Of a DNA stretch of 50,368 bases, positions 8,813-17,686 are shown piece after piece. The notes beneath the pieces are model-generated. The model saw only the letters and a program-made list of their open reading frames with translations. It searched no databases and was not told the origin of the DNA. The translations under genes were made by a program, and so were the position numbers. The DNA lies in NCBI GenBank assembly GCA_004292515.1, contig RDXB01000068.1:1-50368 (forward strand), in the 5' to 3' direction. Origin of the DNA: Oscillatoriales cyanobacterium. GTDB taxonomy: Bacteria > Cyanobacteriota > Cyanobacteriia > CACIAM-69d. Positions within the stretch are counted from its first letter, which is position 1, and the number at the start of each line of letters is the position of its first letter.

Positions 8813-9613
8813 CTAGCGACCCAGCAACTTCAAGACCCCTGTGCCGCTGAAATAGAGACCCAACACCGCCCCACTGAGCAAGCCTTGGGTGAGTGGGTCG
8901 GTCGAAGGGGTCAGCACCGCGCCCAAAATCACCGCGCCCAACAGCACATAGCGCCAGCCCGCCAACATTTGTCGCGACGAGACTAACCCCAAAATGCCTA
9001 ACAACACTTGCAGCACCGGAATTTGGAAGGTCAGCGCGGTGCTAAACAGCAGCAGCAACACAAACTTGCAGTAGTCGTCGATCGACCAAGTTTGTTCCAC
9101 CACATCGCCGCCGTAGCTGACGAAGAAATCGAGCGCTGCTGGGACAAGGGCTTGATAGCCAAAGACCAAACCGACGATAAATAGCAGGCTGGAGCCGATC
9201 ACAGCCGGTAGCACCAGCCGCTGCTCTCGACGGGTCAGGCCTGGCAACACAAATTTGACAATTTGGTAAAGGATGAAGGGGGTGGCTAGTAACAATCCGC
9301 TGTAGCCTGCCACTTCGATCGACACAAAGAAAAATTCACCGGGCTTGAGCTGCACCAACTTCACCCCACCGGCTGGCCCTTCTAGCAAGCGCACGATCGG
9401 CCGCACAAACACAAAGCACAGCCCCATCGATAGCACCGCCACTCCCAGGGAAACCAGCACCCGCGATCGCAGCTCCTCGAGATGCTCGAACAGGGTCATT
9501 TCCACTTCGTCGGGTAGCTCATTGTCGGGACTAACCGCGGCCGGGTCGATCGCATTGGTGGCTACGGGGACAGTTGGCGAATTGAGTTCGTCTAGCTCGG
9601 AAGAGGCGGTCAT
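8813..9613 (-). CDS. tatC: Twin-arginine translocase subunit TatC
   Basis: 266 residues with six transmembrane segments. The conserved cytoplasmic N-terminal region MTLFEHLEELRSRVL begins near residue 39, and the first periplasmic loop has LKPGEFFFVS; PFILYQIVKFVLPGLTRRE is also typical. TatC is the receptor for twin-arginine signal peptides in the thylakoid or plasma membrane. The acidic, low-complexity first 35 residues are an extension common in cyanobacterial TatC. No tatA/B gene is in the window. The iron-binding protein at 20034 is a probable Tat substrate. Confidence 0.96.
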   Translation of the reverse strand: MTASSELDELNSPTVPVATNAIDPAAVSPDNELPDEVEMTLFEHLEELRSRVLVSLGVAVLSMGLCFVFVRPIVRLLEGPAGGVKLVQLKPGEFFFVSIEVAGYSGLLLATPFILYQIVKFVLPGLTRREQRLVLPAVIGSSLLFIVGLVFGYQALVPAALDFFVSYGGDVVEQTWSIDDYCKFVLLLLFSTALTFQIPVLQVLLGILGLVSSRQMLAGWRYVLLGAVILGAVLTPSTDPLTQGLLSGAVLGLYFSGTGVLKLLGR

Positions 9614-9817
9614 AGAAATTGCGGATGCCAGAATGGAGCGGCCAGGATAAGCGATCGAAATAAGCGATCGAAGATGCGGGGAAATCGACTAGACCCGTCG
9701 TTGGAACCCGCTAAGATTTGGAGACAAGCTCAGGGCTTGATGGGCGTTGAACAAGTGCCGGATCGATGATCGGCTAGATTCATTTCTTAACATTCTAAAG
9801 GTCAGGTTTGATCGGCG

Positions 9818-10894
9818 ATGAATTGGTGGCAAAAGCTCAAGGAAAATCCCCTAGCCCGTTGGGGCGCGATCGTCTTGATCGTGTTCTACCTCGTCGCCTT
9901 GTTCGCTGAGTTTGTTGCCCCCTACGATCCCTACGCGGCCCAAAACCGAGGCGCACTGCTGCCCCCCACGGCCATCCATTGGCAAGACGAGGCGGGGCAC
10001 TTCCTGGGGCCCCATGTTTATCCCACCACCTTGGGCACAACAGACCTGAAGACGGGCGATCGCCCCCTAACGGTCGATCGCACCCAACCATCGCCCATCC
10101 GCCTGTTTGCGCCGGGGCCCGAATACCGCCTGTGGGGACTGATTCCCGCCCGCCATCACCTGATTGGCACGATCGGCCCCGGCCGCCTGAACCTGATGGG
10201 CACTGACGAACAGGGGCGCGACCAGTTCAGCCGGATTGTCTATGGCAGTCGGATCAGCCTCAGCATCGGCCTCGTGGGAATTTTGATTTCATTCCCGATC
10301 GGGATGTTGGTCGGTGGTCTGTCGGGCTACTTTGGCGGCTGGATCGATGGGGCGATCATGCGCTTCACCGAAGTGCTAATGACCATTCCCGGCATTTACC
10401 TGCTAGTGGCCCTGGCCGCCGTGTTGCCGCCCACCCTCAGCAGCGCCCAACGGTTCTTTTTGATTGTCACGATCACATCCTTCATCAGTTGGTCGGGCTT
10501 GGCGCGGGTGATTCGGGGTCAAGTGCTGTCGATCAAAGAACGACCCTTTGTACAGGCGGCACGGGCTATGGGGGCCGGCTCCCTGCGAATCATCGTGCGC
10601 CATGTGTTGCCCCAAACGGCAACCTACATCATCATTTCCGCAACTCTGGCCGTGCCGGGATTCATCGTGGCGGAGTCGGTGTTGAGTTTGGTGGGGCTGG
10701 GGATTCAGCAGCCCGATCCCTCCTGGGGCAACCTGCTGTCCTTGAGTACGAATGCCGCGATTTTGACCTTGCAGCCTTGGTTGGTTTGGCCGCCGGCCCT
10801 GCTGATTGTGGTGACGGTGCTGTCGTTTAATGTGCTGGGAGACGGGCTGCGGGACGCTCTGGATCCTCGCAGCTTGCAGCGATCGAACAACTAA
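9818..10894 (+). CDS. ABC transporter permease, DppC/OppC type (peptide/nickel family)
   Basis: 358 residues. N-terminal membrane segment (ARWGAIVLIVFYLVALFAEF) is followed by a roughly 90-residue external segment, then the permease core starting at LMGTDEQGRDQFSRIVYGSR, with the EAA loop QAARAMGAGSLRIIVRHVLPQ. These are hallmarks of the DppC/OppC subunit of oligopeptide-type importers. Partner permease (DppB), ATPase and binding protein are not adjacent, which is common in cyanobacteria where these genes are scattered. Substrate unknown. Confidence 0.9.
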   Translation: MNWWQKLKENPLARWGAIVLIVFYLVALFAEFVAPYDPYAAQNRGALLPPTAIHWQDEAGHFLGPHVYPTTLGTTDLKTGDRPLTVDRTQPSPIRLFAPGPEYRLWGLIPARHHLIGTIGPGRLNLMGTDEQGRDQFSRIVYGSRISLSIGLVGILISFPIGMLVGGLSGYFGGWIDGAIMRFTEVLMTIPGIYLLVALAAVLPPTLSSAQRFFLIVTITSFISWSGLARVIRGQVLSIKERPFVQAARAMGAGSLRIIVRHVLPQTATYIIISATLAVPGFIVAESVLSLVGLGIQQPDPSWGNLLSLSTNAAILTLQPWLVWPPALLIVVTVLSFNVLGDGLRDALDPRSLQRSNN

Positions 10895-10950
10895 CTAATA
10901 ACTAGTCTCGCTAGTCCAGCTAGTTCCCAAATCCCCCGTCCCGCTGGGTG

Positions 10951-11538
10951 CTAGACCCGTTTCAGCACAAAAACACTGCCCTCATTGCCGCGGCCGATCC
11001 GCAAGTCATCATCCAGGTAGGTGACTTCTAGCCAGCCCTGTTGCCGCTCAGAATTGACCTGGAATTGGAGCGATCGAAACGAGTCGCCTTGGTCAGCGCG
11101 ATCGACCCAATCGGCGATCGTCCGATAACCCGCCAGCCACTGGGAGCCAATCACCAGTTTTTGGAAGCGCACATTTACCCGCACCGCTGACACCGCCTCC
11201 AACCCCGCAGCCACGGCCACATAGCCCGCCAGCAGCCCAAAGTTATTGTTGATTTCTGCCAAGTTGTAGATTGTTTGCAGGTTGGGGCGAATGCATTGGT
11301 AAATCTCGCCCAAGCCAATCAAGGGCGGACGCTCAATCCCCAGGAGCGCATTGCTAGTGGTGTAGAGCAGCCGCCAGTTGCCAGCCAGCTTGGTCGGTTG
11401 CTCCAGGGGGCGGGGCGTGGGGTTGCGCTCTTCCAGGCGCACAATCAGCGAGAGGATGAAGGCTTGGTCGTTTGCACTGGCGCGAATGCCACGATTTTGG
11501 GCAGCAAGGGCCGAGAGCAATTCTGATTTTCCCAACAT
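10951..11538 (-). CDS. PAP/fibrillin family protein
   Basis: 195 residues. The motif LAGNWRLLYTTSNALLGIERPP and the closing block WLEVTYLDDDLRIGRGNEGSVFVL are the two signatures of the plastid-lipid-associated protein (fibrillin) family. In plants these coat plastoglobules and affect quinone and carotenoid handling; cyanobacterial members are probably thylakoid-associated and soluble. The ATG at 11538 (MLGKSELL) is preferred over an upstream TTG at 11550. Convergent with the ABC permease gene. Confidence 0.88.
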   Translation of the reverse strand: MLGKSELLSALAAQNRGIRASANDQAFILSLIVRLEERNPTPRPLEQPTKLAGNWRLLYTTSNALLGIERPPLIGLGEIYQCIRPNLQTIYNLAEINNNFGLLAGYVAVAAGLEAVSAVRVNVRFQKLVIGSQWLAGYRTIADWVDRADQGDSFRSLQFQVNSERQQGWLEVTYLDDDLRIGRGNEGSVFVLKRV

Positions 11539-11572
11539 GACTGATCCCAAAGATGGCGAGAGGCGGTTTGCT

Positions 11573-11621
11573 AGACGTTTTTGCTGGACGTTTTTGCTGG
11601 ACGTTTTTGCTGGACGTTGCT
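11573..11621. repeat. 13-bp tandem repeat, nearly four units
   Basis: Unit GACGTTTTTGCTG in tandem, in the upstream region of the fibrillin gene. Confidence 0.9.
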
Positions 11622-11895
11622 GAGGTGGTGGCTGGCGGGGGGGTAATCAACAGAATCGCCAGGCGATCGACTAGCGATCGATTGCCGTGTCAAACTTGAG
11701 AAGGGGAGCGGCCTCAGAAAAACTAAGATCCCCTGTTCAGCCGACTCACCACAATCACTACCCTAGCAGGGGGATTGCTGGCGAAACCGCGTCATAATTA
11801 GCAGCTAACGCGCTCCAATGGCTGTTCACTAGCCTGCTCAACCCCTTCTCAGCCCCTTTCTCAGTTCACTGTTTCAGTTCCCTTCCTTCCTTGTC

Positions 11896-12132
11896 ATGAA
11901 TAGTAGTCCTGCTTTGCGTGAAGAACCGCGCCGTGCTCGCGCGGGTGCCATTCCGGCCCAAACCGATGCGTCGATTTTGGACTGGCTGGAGTCTTCCGGT
12001 CGCCTGCGCGATCGCGACGAACGGGATTTTGAGTACAACGAGCGCGATGAGGAAATCGCCGACATGCTAGTGGGCGACGAATCGACCTACGAAATCGATG
12101 ACGACGATGATGATACGAGCGACGAACCGTAA
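11896..12132 (+). CDS. Small acidic DUF3134 family protein
   Basis: 78 residues ending in a strongly acidic tail (IDDDDDDTSDEP). The layout PALREEPRRARAG, then ILDWLESSGRL, then an acidic tail matches DUF3134, a cyanobacterial family without known function. The composition suggests a soluble protein with a disordered C-terminus. It stands alone and is followed by a clear HIP1-based terminator. Start ATG at 11896 follows CCTTCCTTGTC without a clear ribosome binding site. Confidence 0.8.
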   Translation: MNSSPALREEPRRARAGAIPAQTDASILDWLESSGRLRDRDERDFEYNERDEEIADMLVGDESTYEIDDDDDDTSDEP

Positions 12133-12194
12133 AGGCTGTCGATCGCATCCTTCATAACCCCCATGACTAATTGACTAGGACTAATTAACTAGTT

Positions 12195-12226
12195 AAGCGA
12201 TCGCTCCGAGAGGGGCGATCGCTTTT
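12195..12226 (+). terminator. Rho-independent terminator built from two HIP1 octamers
   Basis: Stem AAGCGATCGC / GCGATCGCTT with loop around TCCGAGAGGG, followed by TTTTT. It lies 63 bp after the DUF3134 gene. Each arm is itself the HIP1 palindrome. Confidence 0.8.
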
Positions 12227-12276
12227 TGATTTGGATCGGTCAACTGGGGCGATCGCAAAATCATTCCACTAAGACT

Positions 12277-13175
12277 TATAGCAGCGACGGGGTTGGTTAG
12301 GACAGGGTTCGTAGAGCCTTAGCAATCGCATCAAACAACCCCTCGCTCTCCTTCAATACTTTCTTCACCTGACGCTTTAGCCGCGCCCAAAACTTCTCAA
12401 TCTTGTTCAAGTCTGGCGAATAAGGTGGTAAAAACAGCACCTCGCAACCAGCCTCCCTAACAACTCCCGAATCCTCCCTGACGGGTGAAAACTCGCATTG
12501 TCCAGAATCAGGATTTGACCCGGCAGCATCTCCGGCAATAGCCACTCTTCAATCCACTCACACACCAACTGACTGGTGGTGTAACCCTCAAATACCATTG
12601 GCGCAATCACCTCGCCTCCCCACCAAGCACTGATCATGCTCACTCGCTCTGTCCGATCACCCAGCACCTCCGCCATCAGTCGCCGAGAGCGATCGCAATA
12701 CCCCCAAGCCGACTGGAGCGTATTGTCAAACCCCGTCTGATCCATGTACACGAAACGCTCACGGGCGTAGCTCAGAACCGTTTTGACAAACTCAGCCCTT
12801 AAGGTTTCATCTCGCTCTCGGTACAACGTCGTTTTTTTTTCGGGTGAAGCAACTTTTCAGCTATCTCGGCTTGGGTCAAATCAGGATGCTGCTCCACTAA
12901 CTGGCGGAAGGCATCCAGATCATCAATGACCGGCTTGGGTCCCCGATGATAGTCCGTTGTGGCGGCTAGGGATTGGGTTTGGTCTAGCCGCTTGAGCCAG
13001 AGGTCAAGGGTGTTACGACTAATGCCGAAGGTGCGACAGATATTGATTTTGCGCTCTCCTCGTTCGAGGGCAGCAATCGCTTTTTGACGCAGGTCAAGGC
13101 TGTAGGGAGCTGGCATACGGGAAGGACTGGCGTGACCCTCTCTATCTTGTCCTAACTACCTCTCGACTTGCTATA
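12277..13175 (-). mobile_element. IS630-family insertion sequence (degenerate), about 0.9 kb
   Basis: The ends are imperfect inverted repeats: TATAGCAGCGACGGGG..GTTAGGACA at the left and, read inward from the right, TATAGCAAGTCGAGAGG..GTTAGGACA. TA dinucleotides at 12277-12278 and 13174-13175 fit the TA target duplication of IS630/Tc1-mariner elements. It contains one transposase gene in three frames. The insertion lies at the 3' end of the DUF167 gene and supplies that gene's stop codon. Confidence 0.85.
12297..13116 (-). pseudogene. IS630 transposase in three frames (probably inactive)
   Basis: Frame 1 (13116 to 12799) is the N-terminal helix-turn-helix: MPAPYSLDLRQKAIAAL, FGISRNTLDLWLKRL. 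At nine consecutive A residues (minus strand; plus 12832-12840) a -1 shift joins frame 2 (to about 12470), giving KKKTTLYRERDE and two catalytic Asp, in YMDQTGFD and LILDNASFHPSG. A second shift near 12455 is needed to reach frame 3 with LPPYSPDLNKIEKFWARL, which holds the catalytic Glu. The first shift could be programmed slippage on A9, as in some IS elements; the second has no slippery run and looks like a 1-nt deletion, so the DDE enzyme is probably dead. Confidence 0.87.
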
Positions 13176-13395
13176 AGTCAAGGTTAATAATCTTTTGGAG
13201 TCCATGATGGCGAGACTGAATAGCGATCGCCCGCTTCGCAATACCAAAGTGTTTTGCCAAAAGCTGAATCAACGCTGCATTTGCCTTGCCATCTACAGGA
13301 GGTGACTTCAAAAAAATCGTGAGGCTGCCATCAGGCTCCTCAACGATTTTTTGTTGCTTACTATTAGGTTTCACCTTGACTGCTTTTTTGACCAT
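13171..13395 (-). CDS. DUF167 (YggU) family protein
   Basis: 74 residues. The signature [11 protein letters not shown] and [21 protein letters not shown] identify the DUF167/YggU family, small alpha-beta proteins of unknown function. The last codon is TTA followed by TAG, and that TAG is formed by the terminal TATAGC of the IS630 element, so insertion at a TA created the present stop. The conserved family fold appears complete up to LQKIINLDL, so the product may still be functional. Confidence 0.85.
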   Translation of the reverse strand: MVKKAVKVKPNSKQQKIVEEPDGSLTIFLKSPPVDGKANAALIQLLAKHFGIAKRAIAIQSRHHGLQKIINLDL

Positions 13396-13505
13396 GGCCC
13401 ATCAGGCTCTTGATGCATGCCGGTCACAACCTCGTGGCTGATTAACTGGGTTTGGTCGGCCGGCTTGCTAACCGCTCAACAACCGTAATTCCCGAGAATC
13501 TACCC

Positions 13506-13757
13506 TCAGCGATGCTGGGCCAACAGTTGTTCGACCTTGGCTTCTTCTACTTTTGCCACGAGCTGTTTGCTTTCGTGTTGGTCGCGGATCGTCTTGGCCA
13601 GCGTGAGGGTTGAACTCACGGTGAAGCCCAACCCCATCGACAACGACAGCTTCATCCAAGCATCAACGGGCAAATAGGCAATACACAAGGAGGTTCCACC
13701 CACCGAGAATGCGAAGGCTAACCAAACTTGCACGAGCCAGGCAGAACTGTGACGCAT
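13506..13757 (-). CDS. YiaAB-type two-helix membrane protein
   Basis: 83 residues: two hydrophobic segments (WLVQVWLAFAFSVGGTSLCI and MKLSLSMGLGFTVSSTLTL) joined by YLPVDAW, then a charged tail TLAKTIRDQHESKQLVAKVEEAKVE that may be helical. This matches the YiaA/YiaB two-helix family common in cyanobacteria. Function is unknown; likely a small membrane protein in plasma or thylakoid membrane. Confidence 0.8.
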   Translation of the reverse strand: MRHSSAWLVQVWLAFAFSVGGTSLCIAYLPVDAWMKLSLSMGLGFTVSSTLTLAKTIRDQHESKQLVAKVEEAKVEQLLAQHR

Positions 13758-13878
13758 GGGTCAGTTTCACTCCAGTCCAATGGGATGGCCCTATTTTGCT
13801 TCTGGAGCAATGACACGGATGGAGATGAGGGGACAGTTTGTTGGTTTGTTGGTTTGGCCGCCACTCTGCTACTCGGGT

Positions 13879-14175
13879 CTAGGGTTCTTGCAGTTCTAGG
13901 GCTGTAGCTTCGGGGAGGTTGGGCGGCATTGCATACCAGTTGGAGTAGGCAACAACCATCCAGGGCAAGGTCAGGGTCAAAAGGGCGATCGCTGTTCCGA
14001 GGCAGCGGGCCCAGACTGCCGATGGAGGCTCGGCAATGACGGGGGGATTGGAAAGAATTGTCGATCGCCTCAGGGGCTTCAGTGGCGAAGTCAGCCGCGA
14101 TCGGGGAGTCTTAAACGATGATGTTGAGGAAGCCTGCAAAGCAGAGTTGAGAGGACGAATACCGTCACTGTCCAT
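13879..14175 (-). CDS. Hypothetical single-pass membrane protein
   Basis: 98 residues from ATG 14175 (MDSDGIRPLNSAL). The first 55 residues are Ser/Pro/Arg-rich and probably disordered; one hydrophobic segment follows (CLGTAIALLTLTLPWMVVAY), then a short external tail ending ALELQEP. An upstream in-frame start at 14319 is possible, but the added residues look non-coding. I do not recognise a family. No ribosome binding site is clear. Confidence 0.5.
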   Translation of the reverse strand: MDSDGIRPLNSALQASSTSSFKTPRSRLTSPLKPLRRSTILSNPPVIAEPPSAVWARCLGTAIALLTLTLPWMVVAYSNWYAMPPNLPEATALELQEP

Positions 14176-14569
14176 AAAAAAGTTGGAAATCAATAGCAAG
14201 AACTTTGTCTGAAGACAACGACTGTTCGGCGGGACGATCGCCAGTGCCTTTAGAAACTGAGTTCCCAAAACCGCAGAAGGTGCGATCGACCATCGGCGAG
14301 AGGCGATCAACAACCACAACCAATCAAGGCTAGGGATAGTTGAAACGTCCCGTGGCGATCATCGTAGCAACTCCTCGGATCGAGATGGTGTGCAAAACGT
14401 GACATCAAACCACTCAATTCCCCGACTTGACAAAGTGTAATATCGGTCAGCCGACCACCGACGTGGTTCGGACTCAGCATGGGCTGGTGGGCCACGGCGA
14501 TCGCAGCGGCCGTGACCTCATGCGACCGGGAGTCATAAGAGTCCAGGGAAGTAATAACTACTGGCTCGT
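14176..14569. other. Gap with no supported gene
   Basis: About 390 bp between the small membrane protein and the cyclase gene end. A minus-strand open frame at 14307-14603 overlaps the cyclase C-terminus and has no recognisable domain. I see no repeat-family copy here. Confidence 0.4.
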
Positions 14570-17383
14570 CTACTTGCTCGTCATCGTAAATGCACCATCC
14601 CACTCAGATTCTGGCGGGTTGGTCAGGTAGTGCTGACAACGCTGGAGTTGCAGTTGAGCGGCTTTCTCATCGTGGTTGATTTCCAAGACCATGCCGAACT
14701 CCGCCATGGCCCGGGCAAACTGCCGGTTCAGGTAAAGCTGCCGACCGCGCTGGTAGTGCTCCAAAATGTCGAGCTGGGATTGGGGCACTGACCGCGAGAG
14801 GGGGCCTTCCTTGATCGCCATGATTTCGTACACCGACACGGGCTTGTTTTTGCCCTTGACCTTGATGTAGTCGAGTTCACGGGCCCAGAGGCGATCGGGG
14901 TTGCACTTCAGGTAAGTACTTTCACTGATCAAGATGTCGCAGCCATATTGCTTGGTGGCTCCTTCCAGGCGCGATCCGAGGTTGACCCCATCCCCGATCG
15001 CCGTGAACTCCATCCGCCGACTGGAGCCAATGTTGCCGCTAATCACTTCGTCGGAGTGCAGACCAATCCCAATGCTGATTTCTTTCTTGTTCTGTTCGCG
15101 GCGCTTGGTGTTGAAGTCCACCAGTCGATGGCGCATTTCGACGGCGGTTTGCACTGCCATCCAGGCGTGATCGTCTAGGGGCAAAGGCGAGCCAAACACG
15201 GCCATGATTGCGTCGCCAATGTATTTGTCAAGGGTGCCCTTATGCTTGAACACCGCATCGACCATCGACTCAAAGTATTCGTTGAGCATGGCCACGACCT
15301 CTTCGGCGGTCATGCTTTCGGTGATTGTGGTGTAGCTGCGGATGTCGGAGAACAGCACCGATACGTCCTTGCGATCGCCCCCCATTTTGGTTTCGCCACT
15401 GGCCAAGAGCTGTTCGGCAAGCTCCTGGGTCATGTAGCGATACATGGTGCTCTTCAGGCGTTTTTCATCGCTGATGTCTTCCATCACAATCAGCGCACCC
15501 CGCACTTGGCTCATGTCGGCCGCGTCGGCGATCGTATTCAAGGACAAATTGACGCTATGTTCCTCTTGCTTCTCTTCCACCTCGGGTTCGGGGACGGGAT
15601 CACCCCACAAATCGTCATCAGTGCCCGTGGGAGCAGCCTTGGGCGGGGCAGCTTTGGGGGCCGCCTGGGGACTGAGCAGGGAGGGTAACAGGGTTTGGTC
15701 GGGGTAGTATTGCCGGCGGGCTTTTTCTTCGCTGGCCGATAGGGCCATTTGCACCCACTGGCCAAATTTGTCGCTGCCTTCGCGATCGGCCTTGGCTTTC
15801 AAGCGCACCACGTCGATTACCGACAGGCCTTCGAGTTCTTCATCGGCTTCGATGCCCAGCAGCTTTTTGGCGCTGTCGTTGGCGGCCAGGATTTTGCCGT
15901 TCTTGTCGGTGGAAATTACGCCGTCGGAGAGCGATCGCAGAATGTCTTTCTGCATTTGCTCCTGTTGCTTAATTTCCGCAAACAGCTTGGCATTTTGCAG
16001 CGCCACACCCGCCTGAATATTGAAGGCTTCCATAAACTCTTGGTCGCTGCTGTCAAAGCTGGCTTTCCAGCATTCGGGGGCAGCGGGCCAATCGGCGGGA
16101 TCGTAGAGCGCAAAATCCCCTTGGCGTTTTTTGTTGATCAGTTGGGTGACCCCGATCAAGCGGCGATCGGCATTGAACACGGGCATACAGAGCATGCTGC
16201 AAGTGCGGTAGCCGCTGCGCTGGTCGGTTTGTTTGGAGGTTTCCGAGTCGGGGCGATCGTAGAGGTCAAAGTCAATGCGTAGGGGCTGACCCGACTGGGC
16301 AACCTGGGCCGCAAAGGCCGTTCCGGCGGCATCAATCCGAATTTCTGTGGGCCGGCCGTTGATCGGGATTTTGGTCCAGAGCTGATTTTTGTTTTCGTCG
16401 TAGAGCCACAGGGTGCTGCGATCGGCCTGCATCAGCTCCTTGGCCTGATCCATCACATTGGCCAGGGTTTCTTCTAGGTCGAGGCTGCTTTTGCTCAACC
16501 CTTCCGTGGCCTTCATCAAAGCATTCGCGGCTCGTTGGCGCTTGATGGCGGCGTAGAAGGCCCGCGAAGATTCCAAGATCAGCCGAATCGAGGGGGCAAA
16601 TTCTCGGAATACCTGCTCGTCGTGGCTGGTGAACCCTTCGAGATCAATTTTTTCAGCGAGGGGGGTATTGGCATCAACACCCGGCTTCAGCTTGTTGATC
16701 AACTGCACCACGGCCACGAGTTCTTCAAACTCATTGAGCAGCGGCATCACCAGCATGGTGGAGGTGCGGTAGTTGTTCTGCTGGTCAAACTTTTTGGCGG
16801 CGGCCGATCGCGGATCGTTGTAGAAGTCGTAGGGAATGTTGATCACCTTGCGCGAGGTGGCCACTTCCCCGGCAATCCCAACGGTGGAGGGAATCCGAAT
16901 TTCCGGTGCGCCCTTGGCGACTTTTGACCACAGTTCGCCGCGCTCTTCATCGAGCAAGTAAATGGTGGTGCGATCGGCATTGAGCAGTTCGCCGGTTTTG
17001 AGACTAATGGACTCGAGCATTTCCTCGAGTACTGACTCAAAGCCGCCCTGGTTGTCGTTGAGCACATCCAACATCGACAGGGTTTGGTTCACCACCCGCA
17101 GCTTGTCTTCCACATCAGTGACGACTTGCTTGAAGGTGTCCCGCTTGAGCGGCGCGAGAAACGCTTTGAAGCCGCCTTGACGTGTGACCACAAGACCACC
17201 GCCACTGCCATTGCTGCTGGGTCGGGGGTTGGCGGCCAGGCGACTACTACTGGATTCGGCTCCGGTCACAGGCGCGTCGGTCGTGACTTCGGCGGTGCGC
17301 GGCTCGGCCACGACATCCACGACGGTAGCTTCGAGGATGGTGGTGGTCGGGACGATCGGTTGCTTAGGCGACGAGGGGGCCAT
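14570..17383 (-). CDS. Adenylate cyclase (class III) with GAF-GAF-PAS sensory region
   Basis: 937 residues, soluble. Domains in order: low-complexity N-terminus; GAF 1 (about 100-280); GAF 2 (about 295-475); PAS (about 485-560); a Pro/Ala linker; class III cyclase (about 670-850); a short helical tail. Catalytic features: metal-binding Asp in LFSDIRSY (near 678) and in DKYIGDAIMAVFG, the base-specifying Lys in that motif, and Thr in EFTAIGDGVN, where class IIIa enzymes have Asp. The Thr is the mark of class IIIb enzymes, several of which respond to bicarbonate (e.g. Anabaena CyaB1). It probably makes cAMP in response to a small molecule bound by the GAF domains. It is transcribed toward the small membrane genes. 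Confidence 0.93.
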   Translation of the reverse strand: MAPSSPKQPIVPTTTILEATVVDVVAEPRTAEVTTDAPVTGAESSSSRLAANPRPSSNGSGGGLVVTRQGGFKAFLAPLKRDTFKQVVTDVEDKLRVVNQTLSMLDVLNDNQGGFESVLEEMLESISLKTGELLNADRTTIYLLDEERGELWSKVAKGAPEIRIPSTVGIAGEVATSRKVINIPYDFYNDPRSAAAKKFDQQNNYRTSTMLVMPLLNEFEELVAVVQLINKLKPGVDANTPLAEKIDLEGFTSHDEQVFREFAPSIRLILESSRAFYAAIKRQRAANALMKATEGLSKSSLDLEETLANVMDQAKELMQADRSTLWLYDENKNQLWTKIPINGRPTEIRIDAAGTAFAAQVAQSGQPLRIDFDLYDRPDSETSKQTDQRSGYRTCSMLCMPVFNADRRLIGVTQLINKKRQGDFALYDPADWPAAPECWKASFDSSDQEFMEAFNIQAGVALQNAKLFAEIKQQEQMQKDILRSLSDGVISTDKNGKILAANDSAKKLLGIEADEELEGLSVIDVVRLKAKADREGSDKFGQWVQMALSASEEKARRQYYPDQTLLPSLLSPQAAPKAAPPKAAPTGTDDDLWGDPVPEPEVEEKQEEHSVNLSLNTIADAADMSQVRGALIVMEDISDEKRLKSTMYRYMTQELAEQLLASGETKMGGDRKDVSVLFSDIRSYTTITESMTAEEVVAMLNEYFESMVDAVFKHKGTLDKYIGDAIMAVFGSPLPLDDHAWMAVQTAVEMRHRLVDFNTKRREQNKKEISIGIGLHSDEVISGNIGSSRRMEFTAIGDGVNLGSRLEGATKQYGCDILISESTYLKCNPDRLWARELDYIKVKGKNKPVSVYEIMAIKEGPLSRSVPQSQLDILEHYQRGRQLYLNRQFARAMAEFGMVLEINHDEKAAQLQLQRCQHYLTNPPESEWDGAFTMTSK

Positions 17384-17686
17384 AGATGCTCGGGAGGTTA
17401 TCGCTGCGGGTCAAGGGGCGATCGAAGCTGGATCTAGAAAGCAATTATCAGCCGCGTTTGGCAATGCTAATGAGCCATCAGAGTCGAAAAGGACTAACAC
17501 CTGAGGTGAATAGCGGCGGTGATTGCGACGATCGCAAAACGAAAAGCGCTACCCCGTCCTGTTTTTACGCCCTAGTTTAGCCCGATCGCTTCGTTTTGCT
17601 CAGATGAGTCACGCGCGATGGGAGGCGGCTTTGGGCTTCGCTGCGTTCAGTATGCGCGAAGCATCCGTGGGGACGTGTAGTTGATT
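17384..17686. other. Gap between cyclase and recN
   Basis: About 300 bp upstream of the cyclase start and downstream of the recN stop. No gene, repeat-family copy or clear terminator is recognisable; near 17620-17670 there is an imperfect dyad, GCTTTGGGCTTCGC with GCGCGAAGC. Confidence 0.35.

Noticed and set aside
14307-14603. Minus-strand 98-codon open frame
   Set aside because: It overlaps the end of the cyclase gene in another frame and has no recognisable domain.
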